64,000 nucleotides of DNA from Epinephelus fuscoguttatus (taxonomy: Eukaryota; Chordata; Actinopteri; Perciformes; Serranidae). Positions 14,001 through 29,000 of the stretch are shown piece by piece (the stretch's first letter is position 1; each line of letters starts with the position of its first letter). The position numbers and the translations under genes are program-made. The stretch covers positions 30,829,339 through 30,893,338 of the forward strand of contig NC_064757.1 in NCBI RefSeq assembly GCF_011397635.1, read 5' to 3'. The notes under the pieces are model-generated. The model did no database searches, was not told the origin of the DNA, and was given only the letters and a program-made list of their open reading frames with translations.

Positions 14001-17000
14001 ACTCAACTCCTCCAGATCCGTGTGCAGAAGGACCGGATCCGGGAGAACCGCCTGTTCAGAGAGCAGCAGTACAAGCAGCGGAGAGAGCGGGATTTCCAGG
14101 AAGCTCTGGAGTGGGAGGCGGTGAGATAGGATGAATAAGGAAGAAGAATGATACTCTCTATGATGTTGCTTCGTAATAGGCTGTGTCAGTGATAGGTTGA
14201 GTACTGTCATAGGCAGAGAGAGGGAAAGGATAGATTTTGATCAAATGAATAATGTATCTGTTATGTATACAAGCAACAAGTGTATCTGTCACACTATCTG
14301 GCTGATTTAGCTAAAAAAGAAGGTAGATACTTTGAGATATGCCTTGCAAAGGATAACAGCCATGGTTCAGTAAGGTTTCAGTGTTAAATATTCAGTATAC
14401 CGTAGTGATTAATAAATGACCTATGTATCATCTTTAATCTCCTTAGTTTCTTAGAACTGTGTGATTAGCAGGAACATTTCTGTCATGCCTTCTCCACTCA
14501 CTCCATCTTTCTGACTGGGGCCTGGTCTAGGCTTTGGCTCAGCAGGCTAAGTTCGAGCTCGCCGAAGAGATCAGAAAGGAGCTTGAATTCTGTAACAGGA
14601 TTGCTGCTGAGCGAGCTCAGAGCAGATACAAGAAGCACTTTAACATCTGCAAGGACATTTTGGAACAGATAGTGGACTTGGCCACCAAGGTTGGAGAGTA
14701 TCGACTGCTCACTGGGAAGTACGTAACACAGTTGCTTTTAATGGTGCAGTAGAAACATGTACATGGTATTTGGGTTTGAAACCTCCAAAGTGACTCTTGG
14801 TGAGTCAGCTGATAAATGTGGAAATTCCAGAATGTGTTGTGAACATTGTGTCTTTTGGTAGTTACCAAGTATTATCACAAATGATTGTAAAGGTTAGTTT
14901 TAAGAGCTGAATGTACTTTGGCTGTAAAGACATTTCGACTTTTGCCACAGAGGGGGTGATGGCACAAGTCCACTGCTATGTCTGCTAATTTTATTTATTT
15001 ATTTATGCTTGAACAAAGTTTTTATTCAAGCATCATATAAAAGGTTTTTCTTAATTTTCAGAGTAGAATATGCAGCTTTTTTCTTTTAAAAGAGAAAGAC
15101 TCAGGGTCAGAGTTGGTAAAATAAACCCATATTCCTTCAACTGAAGGAAATATGGGCAAATATGTAATAACACTGGATGAGTGGCGGACTAGAACACCAG
15201 AGCATGACACACAAGTAATCAGTGTAAGTTCAGCTTGACTTAGCTCAAGACAGGCAAGGGTCAGGAGAGATCAGGCAAACAGGCAAACAAATCTGACGAA
15301 AGGCAGGCAAGGGAATCTCAAGTCCAAGAATAAAGAAAAAATTTCAGACAGGCAGGTCAGGCAAAACAGGGATCAAATCAAATCTGGCGGGTGTGAGTAC
15401 TGAGGGACTGAAGAGCTGAAGGGAGTGACCGGGTATGACAGACAAAAGAGTTAGTGATATGGCATGAAAACAGAAAAGATAAAGAAATAAACCAAGACTT
15501 GACAAGGGTTGTGACAAAATTGCCCTTAAAGTATTTGTTTGTTGCTATTTTTCATCATTGTTTTTCTTTCTTTTTTACATGAAAACATTAAAAAGGTGTA
15601 TTAGGAAAGTATTCACAAACTGAAATCTGACTGAAATCTTTTATGTATTGTATAAAAACTGAAGCATTGTAGCACAGTGCTAATTCAGGTACGAGTCCAA
15701 AGCCTGTTAAAACATTACCAATATTGGAAACATTCTTGCACAGCTGACCAGTGGTCAAATAAAATCCGGAGATGTCAACATCTTGTCTGCTTCCTCTCGT
15801 GATCAAATAAATAATTCCCACTATGCACTATGCACAGATTTGCACTGCCCACACATCTCTGCTCAATATCCACCTTGTATATATCTTGATACAGAGGTTT
15901 TACATATCCATTACATGTCTTGAAATACAGTAAAGATTAATATTTTTCAGGCTCAATTAAAGAACAATTTGATTTATTTTGAATCTATTTGGACACATTC
16001 ACTCATTAAATCTAGATTTCCCTTCTGTTATTTTTTTCTGTTGTCATGTCCAGTCTGGTTCCAGCAAAGCCGATGAGAGAGTGGAAGGAATTGCTGCTCA
16101 GTGGTCTGCCTCTCTATGAGTCGATTAAGTGCCAGCAGCCAGGGTTTGAGTTCTCTACACCACTAGATCCAACAGAGCTTAAGAAGCAGGACATACTCAA
16201 AAACCAGGACTATGATGAATACACTGTGAGTTTCAAATCGTGTGTACACGTGTTTGCACTTGAACTGACTGAGTGCTGAAGATCCTCCATATGTCATGTT
16301 TGTCAGAACATGGTTGGTGAGTGGGCATGGCTGGAGGAAGCAGGGGAGTCCAAATTACCCCTGACCAACAACAACATTCTCGGGCATATTGTCGTTCGAC
16401 TGAGGAACATTGTTCATCCGGCCATTGTAGAACCCTTGTCATCTTCATTCCCTCACTTTACCCTCAAGGCCTGTGTCCTTGGCAAGTTTTGCTCTGGCAA
16501 GACCACCTGCCTGGCCAAGTTTGCTGAAGGTACATAGCAAGTCAGATGAAACACAAAAAATTTCACAAAAATTATTTATATACTTACTGAAATGAAATGT
16601 GTGGAGTGAGAGTGTATGACTTATTTGTTGCTGGGTATGTTCTTTCCTGCTTTAGCCCGTGGCATTTATGTCTTATCAGCTGACACACTGATTGAGGAGG
16701 CGTTGAATGCTTACCGGAACGGAGAGGAGGTGAGTCAGATTAACAGAAAAACATTTTAATGTCAGGACCAGAAAACCTCACTAGTCTCTCCTGCCGGTGC
16801 TAAAAAAATGTATAAACTTGTAAACGTGTGGCCTTCAAATGTCCTCAATGATCTTAAATGTTTCACTTTCTCAAACAACAATCTTTGGACAGAAGTTAAA
16901 GGTCACAGAGCCGCAGGGAGAGAAAGACAATGAGCAACCAGTCACATCCTCCACATCACTGAAGCCTGGTGGGTTACTGAAGCCAGCATGACTCTATTCT

Positions 17001-20000
17001 GTGCTGGTTTATATTATACATTTTAGTATGTCTCTATGCTTGTGATAAAATATGAACTGGATATTAAAGGTCTAGTGTCTAGGATTCAGTGACATCTCAG
17101 GGGCGGAAATCCCAGGGGGACAGGGGGGACATGACTCCCCCTTCAATAAAGCTGTCCCCCCCTAGAATAATTTACACAATTAATAATTTTTGAACAATGC
17201 AGTAGTATTTATTGAAAGCACAATGTAAGCGGTGCTCATTATAATCACACAATAATGTGCTATTTAAATCTTAAAAGATTTAGCCCCCCCCCATTCCTAG
17301 TATTGGTATATCCCACACTCTTTCCAACGGGCGGGGCTGCTTGGCAGCAGTACTAGCCGCGCATGGCTGGACCGCGGGGTAACATGTACACTCACACAGA
17401 CACAGTTTAACTTACACAAGTTCCAACACATCCCATTTACTGTTACAACAAGCCCCAGGCCCAGGCTGATAATATAAACTCTGCAACATTTCTCCTGCAT
17501 TGTTCAAAAGCCTACTCAATTATGAGTGTTGCTAAGCTAAAAGCTAATGATTAAGCTCAGAGTTTAGTGATAGAGAGGACAGGAGACAAAGAAGAGGGAG
17601 AGGACAGGACAAGAGCAGACGGTGGTGGAGCGGCTCATAGCTAATGGGTATCTGTCTGTAGGCTCTCCACCTGTCAGTGAGACAAACATGAAAGACATGC
17701 AGTCTAACCGACAAGGAGCGGTCATTACGCGCGACTATTATGCACGGTTGTGAGGTGCACAGCGGCGGATCTCACAGCACACTGTTTATAAACCAGTTTA
17801 CCAGTTTAATTGCAGGAAATGTTTAGTTGTTAAGCCATTTCTCATAAGTATAGACATTCACTCTGCCTGTTGGAGAGATAGAGAGAAGATTAAAGCGTCA
17901 AATAGCAGTAAAAGATGCTGTATAAAAGACAGGCTACAAATTTTTGTCCTTGTCCCCCCTTGGAATTATTCTCTAAAATTTTACTGTTTATTGCCATCCC
18001 CCCCACCTATGAAATGGGATTTTCGCCCCTGCATGAGGTTGCAGGTTGCGACCAAGTGTAGAAGAACCATAGTAGGCTGACGCAAAAACGTCAATGGCTG
18101 TATCTAGAGCCAGTGTGTGGTTTGTCTGAGCTGGGCTACTGTAAAACAACATGGTGAACTCAGTGGAAAACATGATGATCCTTAGTTTCACGTTAGTAAA
18201 AAACTATATTATATTCCATTTCTGCCAATATATCCCCCTAAATCCTACACACTGGACCTTTAACGAATATCGCTCAGTTGCTTATTGAGGTAGGTGTTTA
18301 CTCATAATTCAATGCTTTTCAGATCGTGACACTCAAGAGGAAAGTAAAGACAGCAACATAAGAGTAAGTGTAGTTTATGATCTTCTGACTCTATTTTGTA
18401 TTTGCCTATTCAAAATCTGACCTGTATTCAATTTATATCACTAACCAACCTGAGACATTTTTTCCTTGCTGATAAATAATGACTTTTATGGGATTGTATT
18501 AATTTGAAATATTGAGTAATAAACATTTTTTCCATAATTGATGTGTACCTAACTGAAATGAAATTTCTCTTCCTGCTTACACGTGTCCCTCATTCCAGCT
18601 GTCTACCCAGGCCTTGCAGGGTGCAGCTGCTGAAAAAGAGCTAAGGAAAGGCAATGCCATCCCTAATGAGCTGTTAGTGGAGATCATAGTAGAGGCTATC
18701 AGGTAAGCACACAACCTGTATTGCTATAAAATATTGTACATGGGATTTAGTCTATGTATTATTGCAGTTAAGTGAAATCTAAATGATACAGTCTTAATTT
18801 TGTATACAGTGTGGACAAAATAAACAACAACTCCACAAGCTCTCTGTAGACAGTGTTATATTTGTTGTGTCCTTACTAGGCAGATTCCAGCTCAGTCAGG
18901 TTGGATCCTGGATGGCTTTCCAGCAGATATCACCCAGGCTCACCTGCTAGAGAAAGCCCTGGGTGGGTCTGTACATGAAGGGAATAGTGCTGTAAGCAGC
19001 AGGACAAACCTTGCTGCTGATCCTAACCCACCCAGACCTCCAACACCCCCACCTCCTGTTCTGGATGTGGCTCTGCACCTGGATATCCCTGATGAGTGTG
19101 TGGTCAGACGTCCATTCAGTCAGACAGGTATGTTATACTGGTGGGAACTAATCACACGTCTCTGTGTGCACCCACACATTATCTGATAGATGGTATGTGT
19201 ATGTATACATATACACAATAACCAGTTAAATGTTAATTGTATGTCTGTGTGTTTATGTGATTCTCTTGCTCCCCAAACTTGGTGCAGATATAGATAATGC
19301 TGCTGCTACAACCTCCCATCCCACAGACAGGAACGTGTATGTAGCACAGATTCCACACAGGTAAAAAACAAAAAAGAAATGGAAAGCTAAAATGAAGTTA
19401 ACACATTGCTGCTACTGCATGACTGTGTGTCTAATATCTTATATCCTTTTCCCCCTCAAGGATCACAGCTTTTCAGGACACTTGGTCAAAACTAGAGAAA
19501 TGGTATGGTGGAAAGCAAAACATTTTGGTTCGTGTTGATGCAGATGTAGACGAGGAGGAGCTTTACAAAAGGGTGGAGTCTGCCCTGCTGCACGTTATGA
19601 TGCAAAAACAAGAAGGTAACTCATTTAAGTAATAAGTTAATAACTTCAGTATCCCACTCAGAATAAATTTCTACATTATTCTGTAAGATTAGGTTAAAAA
19701 GGGGTTAAAAGTTATTTTTATCATGATGATTATGATGAGATCTGTCTCTTGCTGGACTAAATTATGTGTATTAGCAAATACAGTATGTCAATCCTGAAAG
19801 AAACAAAATATTTACTGACAATATTCTGGTATATTCCCTCATCAGCTCTTGTCTCTCCTCCTGGTGAAGATTTTGTGTTGAACAGTGGGAAAGTTCTGGA
19901 CTCCTCATTTACAGCCACATCTCCACCTATAGATCAACCTCAGGCCCTCACAGACAGTGTCCCTGGTCCTACAGGTTCTTACTCCAGCCTTAAAGAGGAA

Positions 20001-23000
20001 AAAGTTCAAAGTGTGAAGTCACTCTCCAAATCCAACACACAGTCTCCCAGAGGTGATTTGATCAATAGTCTGTGGATTGCACAGTTTCATTACTGTTTCA
20101 AAGTCTTAAAAGAAATTCTGCCTCAAAGAGATGATTTGTAAATTTCATCTACTGACCATGAACATGATTAATTTAACTCTATTATAGTGATGAGTTATAA
20201 ACGTTTCTTCTGGTTAATCAATAGGGCACTCTAGGAAGGCATCAATGTCCTCAGTGACCAATGAGGACTCTCAGGGAGTCCCCAAGAACTCACCTGAGTC
20301 TGCCTCTCCCTGCCCTGGTTCATCCAGCTGGGTCTACGTGGATGATCCCCTTCCTCCAGTAGGATACACCTTTATGTTTGTTTGTCTTTCAGAGTTGGAT
20401 GTTTACTCCTAATCTCTTTCTACCCTGAAAAATCTGGTATTGTCAGTGTCATGACATTCAGATGCACTCACTGGGCGTTACCACAAGGTGGCCATCTAAC
20501 ATGATTCAGCCTTTGGTTCTTTGGTCTCCCAGCTGTACTGCACTTTAAAGTCTGTTTCACTTGTATGGAATTGCATGTCAGGCGATATCATTGTGAAATC
20601 TGTTGCATTACATTATGCCTTGTTTTGTTTAATCGTCCTCAATTCTCCCTTTCCCCCGGCTTTGTTCATCTCTTCCCCTTCCCATCTGTATCTGAAGGAG
20701 ATCCCAGAGTACCTGTGTCAACATTGGGACACAGTGTGTGATTCCTATGTGAACAATGTAAAGACAGTGATGCAGCAGCTGCGCTCACAACGCACTGTTA
20801 TTGACCGTCACCTTTTCAACATCAGGTAATCTGCCAGGCCTTTAAAAAGTACATTAAGTACAGATGGCACGTAACTAAGCATTTGTATAATGGGCACCTT
20901 TCTATGCCAGTCTTTCCTCCATTCATGTATTTGAGCTGCAGATACAGCTAGATACAGTTGAACAACTGAGTACCATTATCTTGGGGTACAATTGGATGTG
21001 ACCTAAATGAAATAATTACATATAAAAGAGGACATTTATATATTTAAAAGAAGTATCTCTGATTAATATTACATGTATTACTATCGAAGTATCATCTGGT
21101 TTCCTGTATCTGCAGAGAGGAGTATAAACATTACCTGGGGCGTCCAGACTTGAAGCAAGAGTTAGTGTCTCATTGGCAGAAGGACTTCAACAACGTACCT
21201 GATGATATGAGAGAAGACGAGGACACCAAAGCAGAGCTGCACCTGAGACTGGATGTGAGAACAATTTATTTAAGATAATACAACACATATGTTGTTAAAC
21301 TGATCTCGAAAATACTCTAAACCTTGAAAATGAAAATGTTGAGATGTTTATTCTGATGTGTGCTCAGGAACTGCGTGAACGTTTGTGGGACATTAGTGAC
21401 AAGCGTAAAGAGGAGGACGAGCAAGAGAAGGCTGCTCTCATGGATAATGGCTGGCTGGAGGAACACACTGCCGTCCTCATCAACCATCACTCTGTGCTCA
21501 TGCAGGTACTTTTCTGTTTCTGTGACAGCATCTGACTGAACAAACATTTTAGTGTTGTGGGGGCTGTAGTTTATAATTTCATGGTATAGTTTCCTTTATT
21601 CTTTGTGTTTTGAACCTGTTCTTTTGCTTCTTTTTGGGCCTTGTCTTGTTTATGGTATAGGCACACATGTCTCTTCTGTATCTCTTCAGTTTGACTGGCA
21701 GAACCATAATGTGGGATTATTTGTGTTGTATAGGTAGAGATGGACCGTTTCCAGGACACACTGTATATTCTCAGAGTTTACTATTTGAGCATGCAGAGAC
21801 AGGAGCCTCCTGAGCTACCCTCCAAGTTGGATCGTATCCCCCTGCTGAACACCTCAGAAATTAAGGATCAGGACGAGAGGCAAGTAACACACTGTTGATA
21901 GCAACCTAATCATGTTACTACAAGATATTAAACTGACATGAAAAGCTAAATGTGAATAGTTTATACAGCTCATGAGTGCAGAAAGTGAATGATTTATTCT
22001 GCTTCACTAGTACCAGGTCAGCGGTGACTAAGTCACCAAGTATGTGTAGCCAGATGGATGTCAGAAAGGACAAGAGGAAAACTAAGCTGTAAGGGAGAGG
22101 CACAAAAGCACATAGTATTTCCTTTAAGTTTTCTGCATTGTGTTTGAAACATGAAATGGATGTTGTCATTTCCCCACAGTCCAAATGCTCCTCAGCACAA
22201 ACATGGACACGCATAAACAATTTGCTCCCCTCCTCCGCAGGCATCCTGACTCCAAGATGAAAGACCAGAGTCAGACAGAATCTGACAAGGTGAATTCAAA
22301 TCCTTTTATCATTTTAGAATCTACGTTTTACTAATACAGTCCTACATAAAGAGATATTAACCCTTTTTATTATTAACTCCAGCCACCCCATGAGAAACTG
22401 ATTTCCGACTATGAGGAGGCACTCACAGCCATGAGCAAATTGGTAATGCTTTGCGTCTGAGAGCTTGCATGAGCATATTGTGACGGTATGAATACATATT
22501 TTTAATTCCTGATGTGTATGGATAATACATGCATGTAGGTGTCAGCAGAAGGCCACCAGGGGGAGACGCAAGAGCAGAAGGAGGGACAACAAGAGAAGGA
22601 GAGGGCGAAGGCATCTGCAAGTGCACACAAAAGGGAAAAAGGGAAGCAGTCATCAAAAAAACAGAGAGGTATATCTTTTGGAAGGTATTAAGAAAAGGGA
22701 GCAGAGAGGTGCCTTCTGACAAGCACTGCGTGTTTCAGAAGGTTCTCTTTATCATTATCTTCCTCCAAAATCTTGTTCCTCCAGGTCCATCATCGTCAAA
22801 TCCAGCACCCAGCCCTGCACCGGCTGATGACAAAAACTCAGAGAAGACTCATAATCAACTACTCACAAACAAATTACATAAAGAATATGCAGCTGCACTG
22901 GATCATGAGGGTATGCATGCACAGAGATTCAATAGTTTATTTAAATCATATAAAGTATATTTAATTTTCATATTAACATATATGTAACATATACATGCAG

Positions 23001-26000
23001 GGTAGTCTGTTATTATGAGTATTCCTTTGTGTATTTTCCTATGTGCACACACACATGCATGAATGTGTGTACAAGATCAATATGCTTATGTAGTTGTGTT
23101 CTTCTTTCTTCCTGTCTGCTCGTGTGTTTTCCAGCGAATGCAGCAAAGGTGCGCATTGCGCTGTTAAAAGGTCATGGTCTGGTGATGGTGCACTCCCTGC
23201 AAAGCAGAGCAGAGGAGACATTAAGCAGCATGAAGAGGTGGTTAGAGGCACACTACCTTGCAGAAATGAAAAGGTATGGTACAGCACAGGGTGGGCCATG
23301 TGTGCATTAATGTGAATGAAGCACTGCCCCGCTGTCCCTGTTTTATCAATGTTGCTGTTTTTGATTAGTGTGTTATAAATGCTTTATGTTTTATCTCCAA
23401 GTCATGTCATTATGCTTTATGTGTGCATGTATGTGAGCCCCCAGAATTGAATTGTTGGACTTGTGTGTAACTGTTTTTTAAACAAAAAAGATTTGCAAAA
23501 AGTCATGTAACATAAAGCGTATCCAAATTAATGAAAGCGCTCCAAAAACTAGGTTTAAGTCTCTGCTAAGAACAAACCATTTCTAACTCATTTGAGTCCG
23601 GTCAGAGGCAGTTTTTGTTACAAATTAAACACAGAAGACATAGTTGATGTTTTATCTGTATCCGTCTCCTTTTCTCTAGTATTGACCAACTATCAGAGGT
23701 GGTTCGCCACCACATAGAGGCTGGTGCTAAGATGCAGAATGAGCTGGTTTTGGTACGTAATGACTTTATGATTGTGTTAATTGTTTTTTTTTTTTTTTTA
23801 TTAACACACCTTTGATGTCTACCCCAGGAAGGTATAGTGTGGCGTTCACTAGTTACAGATTAGCGACTGCAGGATGAAATCTCAGTTGTTCTCCCAGCGT
23901 GCGACCACCACAGTCTCCTTTACCTCAGTCCTCCCATTTTAAGATTCTCTATATTCTCTTCTCCAGGAATGTACTGACTTCTACCTGAATGGAGACTGCC
24001 ACATGGTGGCAAGCCCCCCGGCTTCCCCTCCTCGTCCACCACCTCTGGAGAAACCCACACAGTCCACCCCGACCATCATTCAGCTAGAGTCACTCCACCG
24101 AGCACTATGCAACATTGCCCCATCAGGTTAGTGTAAGGGAGACAAGTTGCAGTGTTCTTGGGTCTGTTAATCCACTTACTGTATCCATCCATGCATTTAT
24201 CATTTTCACTCCAATCTGACCTTCAGGCTTCATGTCCAGTTCTGAGTTCTCCAGTTTGCTCAGGGATTTAATTTCTGTTAACATGGGCAGAGACACCTTG
24301 CCTCAGCCCTGGATCAACATGAATGAAACACAGGTACTCCTCAAAGTATTTCACAGACTCTTTTCTTTCCTTGCCTCATAACACCAAAGTCTACTAGGAA
24401 GAAAATTTATGAACACTTTATTAGACACAAAATATTCCTGCTCCATACCTTCCACTTACCATAAAAGACACATCACATGTCTTACAGGAGCATTGTCATT
24501 TTTTCTGCTGTCCACAGTTGATGGAGCTTGTATCTCTGCTAATGGACGACAATGAGCTGATAGACTGGCGTCGGTTTCTGCTCAGCGCTGCCCTTCCGTG
24601 GACGTTTCCGTCCTTATCACAGCTGCTGGGCGTGCTACGTGGTTTCAAGGCAGCAGATACTGGCAACACAGGCTATATAAACGAAGATCAGTACCTACAG
24701 GTCTCTACACACACAAACTCAGATGTGCACTATGAATTCAGGACATTATATCCTTCTACTCTGGATAAACCTACATCGACAAGTTATCTATCCTCTCACA
24801 CACCCCATGGCCCATCTTTGCTCTTGTGACATTACTAATATGCACTGAGACAGAGACTTGTATACTAAACATATTATAAAGTGATAAAGTGAAAACTGTA
24901 GCTCCTTGAGTATATATATATATATATATATATACAGTACAGGCCAAAAGTTTGGACACACCTTCTCATTCAATGCGTTTTCTTTATTTTCATGACTATT
25001 TACATTGTAGATTCTCACTGAAGGCATCAAAACTATGAATGAACACATGTGGAGTTATGTACTAAACAAAAAAAGGTGAAATAACTGAAAACATGTTTTA
25101 TATTCTAGTTTCTTCAAAATAGCCACCCTTTGCTCTGATTACTGCTTTGCACACTCTTGGCATTCTCTCCATGAGCTTCAAGAGGTAGTCACCTGAAATG
25201 GTTTCCACTTCACAGGTGTGCCTTATCAGGGTTAATTAGTGGAATTTCTTGCTTTATCAATGGGGTTGGGACCATCAGTTGTGTTGTGCAGAAGTCAGGT
25301 TAATACACAGCCGACAGCCCTATTGGACAACTGTTAAAATTCATATTATGGCAAGAACCAATCAGCTAACTAAAGAAAAACGAGTGGCCATCATTACTTT
25401 AAGAACTGAAGGTCAGTCAGTCCGGAAAATTGCAAAAACTTTAAATGTGTCCCCACGTGGAGTCGAAAAAACCATCAAGCGCTAAAACTAAACTGGCACA
25501 CGTGAGGACCGACCCAGGAAAGGAAGACCAAGAGTCACCTCTGCTTCTGAGGATAAGTTCATCCGAGTCACCAGCCTCAGAAATCGCAAGTTAACAGCAG
25601 CTCAGATCAGAGACCAGATGAATGCCACACAGAGTTCTAGCAGCAGACCCATCTCTAGAACAACTGTTAAGAGAGGAGACTGCGAATCAGGCCTTCATGG
25701 TCAAATAGCTGCTAGGAAACCACTGCTAAGGAGAGGCAACAAGCAGAAGAGATTTGTTTGGGCCAAGAAACACAAGGAATGGACATTAGACCAGTGGAAA
25801 TCTGTGCTTTGGTCTGATGAGTCCAAATTTGAGATCTTTGGTTCCAACCGCCGTGTCTTTGTGAGACGCAGAAAAGGTGAACGGATGGATTCCACATGCC
25901 TGGTTCCCACTGTGAAGCATGGAGGTGACACTGTTGGGGATTTATTCAAAATTGAAGGCACACTGAACCAGCATGGCTACCACAGCATCCTGCAGCGACA

Positions 26001-29000
26001 TGCCATCCCATCCGGTTTGCGTTTAGTTGGACGATCATTTATTTTTCAACAGGACAATGACCCCAAACACACCTCCAGGCTGTGTAAGGGCTATTTGACC
26101 AAGAAGGAGAGTGCTGCGGCAGATGACCTGGCCTCCACAGTCACCGGACCTGAACCCAATCGAGATGGTTTGGGGTGAACTGGACCGCAGAGTGAAGGCA
26201 AAGGGGCCAACAAGTGCTAAACACCTCTGGGAACTCCTTCAAGACTGTTGGAAAACCATTTCAGGTGACTACCTCTTGAAGCTCATCGAGAGAATGCCAA
26301 GAGTGTGCAAAGCAGTAATCAGAGCAAAGGGTGGCTATTTTGAAGAAACTAGAATATAAAATATGTTTTCAGTTATTTCACCTTTTTTTGTTAAGTACAT
26401 AACTCCACATGTGTTCATTCATAGTTTTGATGCCTTCAGTGAGAATCTACAATGTAAACAGTCATGAAAATAAAGAAAACGCATTGAATGAGAGGGTGTG
26501 TCCAAACTTTTGGCCTGTACTGTATATATACATATAAATGTCTGAGTTACTCCTTTTGCCAACTTTCTCACCAGACAGAGTTGTGGTTCACCAGTGAGAG
26601 CATCCAGCCCATCCCTGAAGACCCCTCTGAGTCGCTACCTTATGATCGTCTGGCTAACCTACGCAAGGTAACTACCTGCAAAGCCTACTTAAGTCCAGGT
26701 TAACGTAAACTTTTATTAAACCTGAAATGGGAACTTCAAGTGGTCATGATACACAAACATCTAAAGGAATAAAAATAATGAACAAAGTCAGAAGAGTAAT
26801 GAAGCATTACTCAACTCTTTATTACTGTAAGAAGACTTTTCTGCTAATTTCAGTTATGTCTATGACAGAAATGAATATAAAACACAAACTTATAAAGGGT
26901 ACAGTCATCACAATGCTATCCACTTTGTTTTAAGCCTCAAAGAGATCAAACCTGAACATCCTATGTTTACTGTGCACCCAGATTAACTGCCTTTGATGTA
27001 ATAAATAAAATAAATTAACAGTAACATTTGTCTCTGTTCTTCTTCTTAGTTCTTTTTCCAGTTGTTTGCGGACCGCTCTGTCTCTCCCCCTCGACTGGAC
27101 TATGTGTCCATGCTGCAGTACTTTGCAGCCGACCCTAACCCCAGACAGGGCTTCATCAGAGCACTTAGTGTAGTGCTGGGCAAACATCTCAAGCACTCCT
27201 CACCCGGCCATCTTGTCATGGTGAGTAAATTAATGTACAAAGTAAAGTGAATGAAATTTGCGCTTGAAAGTCATTCCTAGAACACTTCTTCTTTTCCCTC
27301 TGTCTTATAAATATTATGTTGTGTCACCAGTGTCTTCAGGTGGTCCAGGATTATAATAGTGAAATAGTGGTTGTGTAACAGTATGTGTCAGTTTTTTTAG
27401 TGGTTGTGGAGTGTTAATGTTTGTCTTCGATACAAACTATTGCATACTAACGGAGCAGTATCTGTATGTGTTGTGTGTACAGTCAATGCCTAGTATAGAT
27501 GAGGCTGCAGAGCTCAGCTCCTCAGAACTTGATGGAGACCACAAGGAAGAAGAGACTCAGTGCATATCAAGCACTTCGTTGGGGGAACAGGAAGTGTCCA
27601 TCCCTGCTCTCCTTGCCGTCATCTGCCACAAAGTCACTAAGATGAAAGACGACAGCCTCCTTCCTCCAGGCTGCTCCAGGAGTCAGGAGGAGCACAACGA
27701 GGTACAAATGTTCAAACTTTTTTAAATTATGCATTTTCATTGCTTTTCAAAAGACGTAACATCACACAAAACAAAGACAATGAATAAATTGAAGTAAAAT
27801 AAAACATACCACTGTAATGATAGTAGACATGGTAAGATAACTATACCTCTAATATCAACATGATAGTAACAACCAGGGGCAAGTATTACTGAACATATGG
27901 CTGCTATTCACAATCCAATAGTAAAGACATATAGGGCAAACATCACTTTACAATGATACCCTTTATATCTGAAATAAAGATGACCGTCCCTTACATGTAC
28001 TGATTAAAACTGGGCTTGGCAAGTGAATGGATGAACTCATTAAAGGTCTAGTGTGTACGACTAAGGGGGGTTATTGGCAAAGTGAATATAATATTGATAA
28101 TATTGTTTTTTATTAGTTTATAATCACCTGAAAATAAGAATTGTTGTGTTTTTGTCACCTTGAGAGGGCCTTTTGCATTTTTGTGTTTTGAACTTACCAC
28201 CATAGTTCTCCTACATACTTGGCAAATATGAGACGCTTCACTTGGTTTTGACATTTTGTAGGGGGGAAGTAGCAAACCTTTATGGTTTTGTAGGAGAGTC
28301 ACTTTTAAAAGGTAACTTATTACAGCAGTGTGGGTTTTACAGGGACAGTGTCAGTGACAGCCCACAAGGATTATTAATGCTCCCATAATTTGGATATTTA
28401 GGGAACAGTCCACACCCTCATTTATGTAATTAACTTAAAATAAATGAGGCTACACATTTTTTTTCAGGATGGGGGTAAAATACAGGCAAAGAAACAAAAA
28501 AATAAACTAAAGCTTTTAATAGTTTTAACTTACTGATTCTGTGGGTTGGCAGAATATCAATGTGCGTTTTAATGGGTATGCTCTTATCCTTAAAAACTGA
28601 TTTTCTTAAGCAGAATTATTAACCAATTCATTATAACAATTCTTGTCTCTCATGGTAATACTCTTCATCCCTTCTGGTCTCTAGCACCTGGTGCATATGT
28701 TCAGAGAGCTGGGCTACAAGCCTGAGGACTGCATCCCCTTCTCTGTTCTCTCCCAGCATCCTTTCGTCCAGGGCCTGATGGAGACCTCAACACACTACCA
28801 GCTTGTAGTAAGTCCCTGTGTAGACTCATCTGTCAGTGTGTGTTAGATGAGAATCCAAAAACAGTACACCTTCTGTCCTCTGCTGCTGCGATCAGTCACA
28901 CATGCTTATCATCCAGAGTGTCCACCATCATGTGTTTTAACATAGTCAAACCCACATGAGGATTCACCTTCATCTCCCATCTTTCTCTCCCTCATCACCT

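Noticed and set aside
13507-14210. Minus-strand ORFs opposite spef2 exons 7-8
   Set aside because: Antisense shadows of Glu/Gln-rich coiled-coil codons, which lack stops on the other strand.
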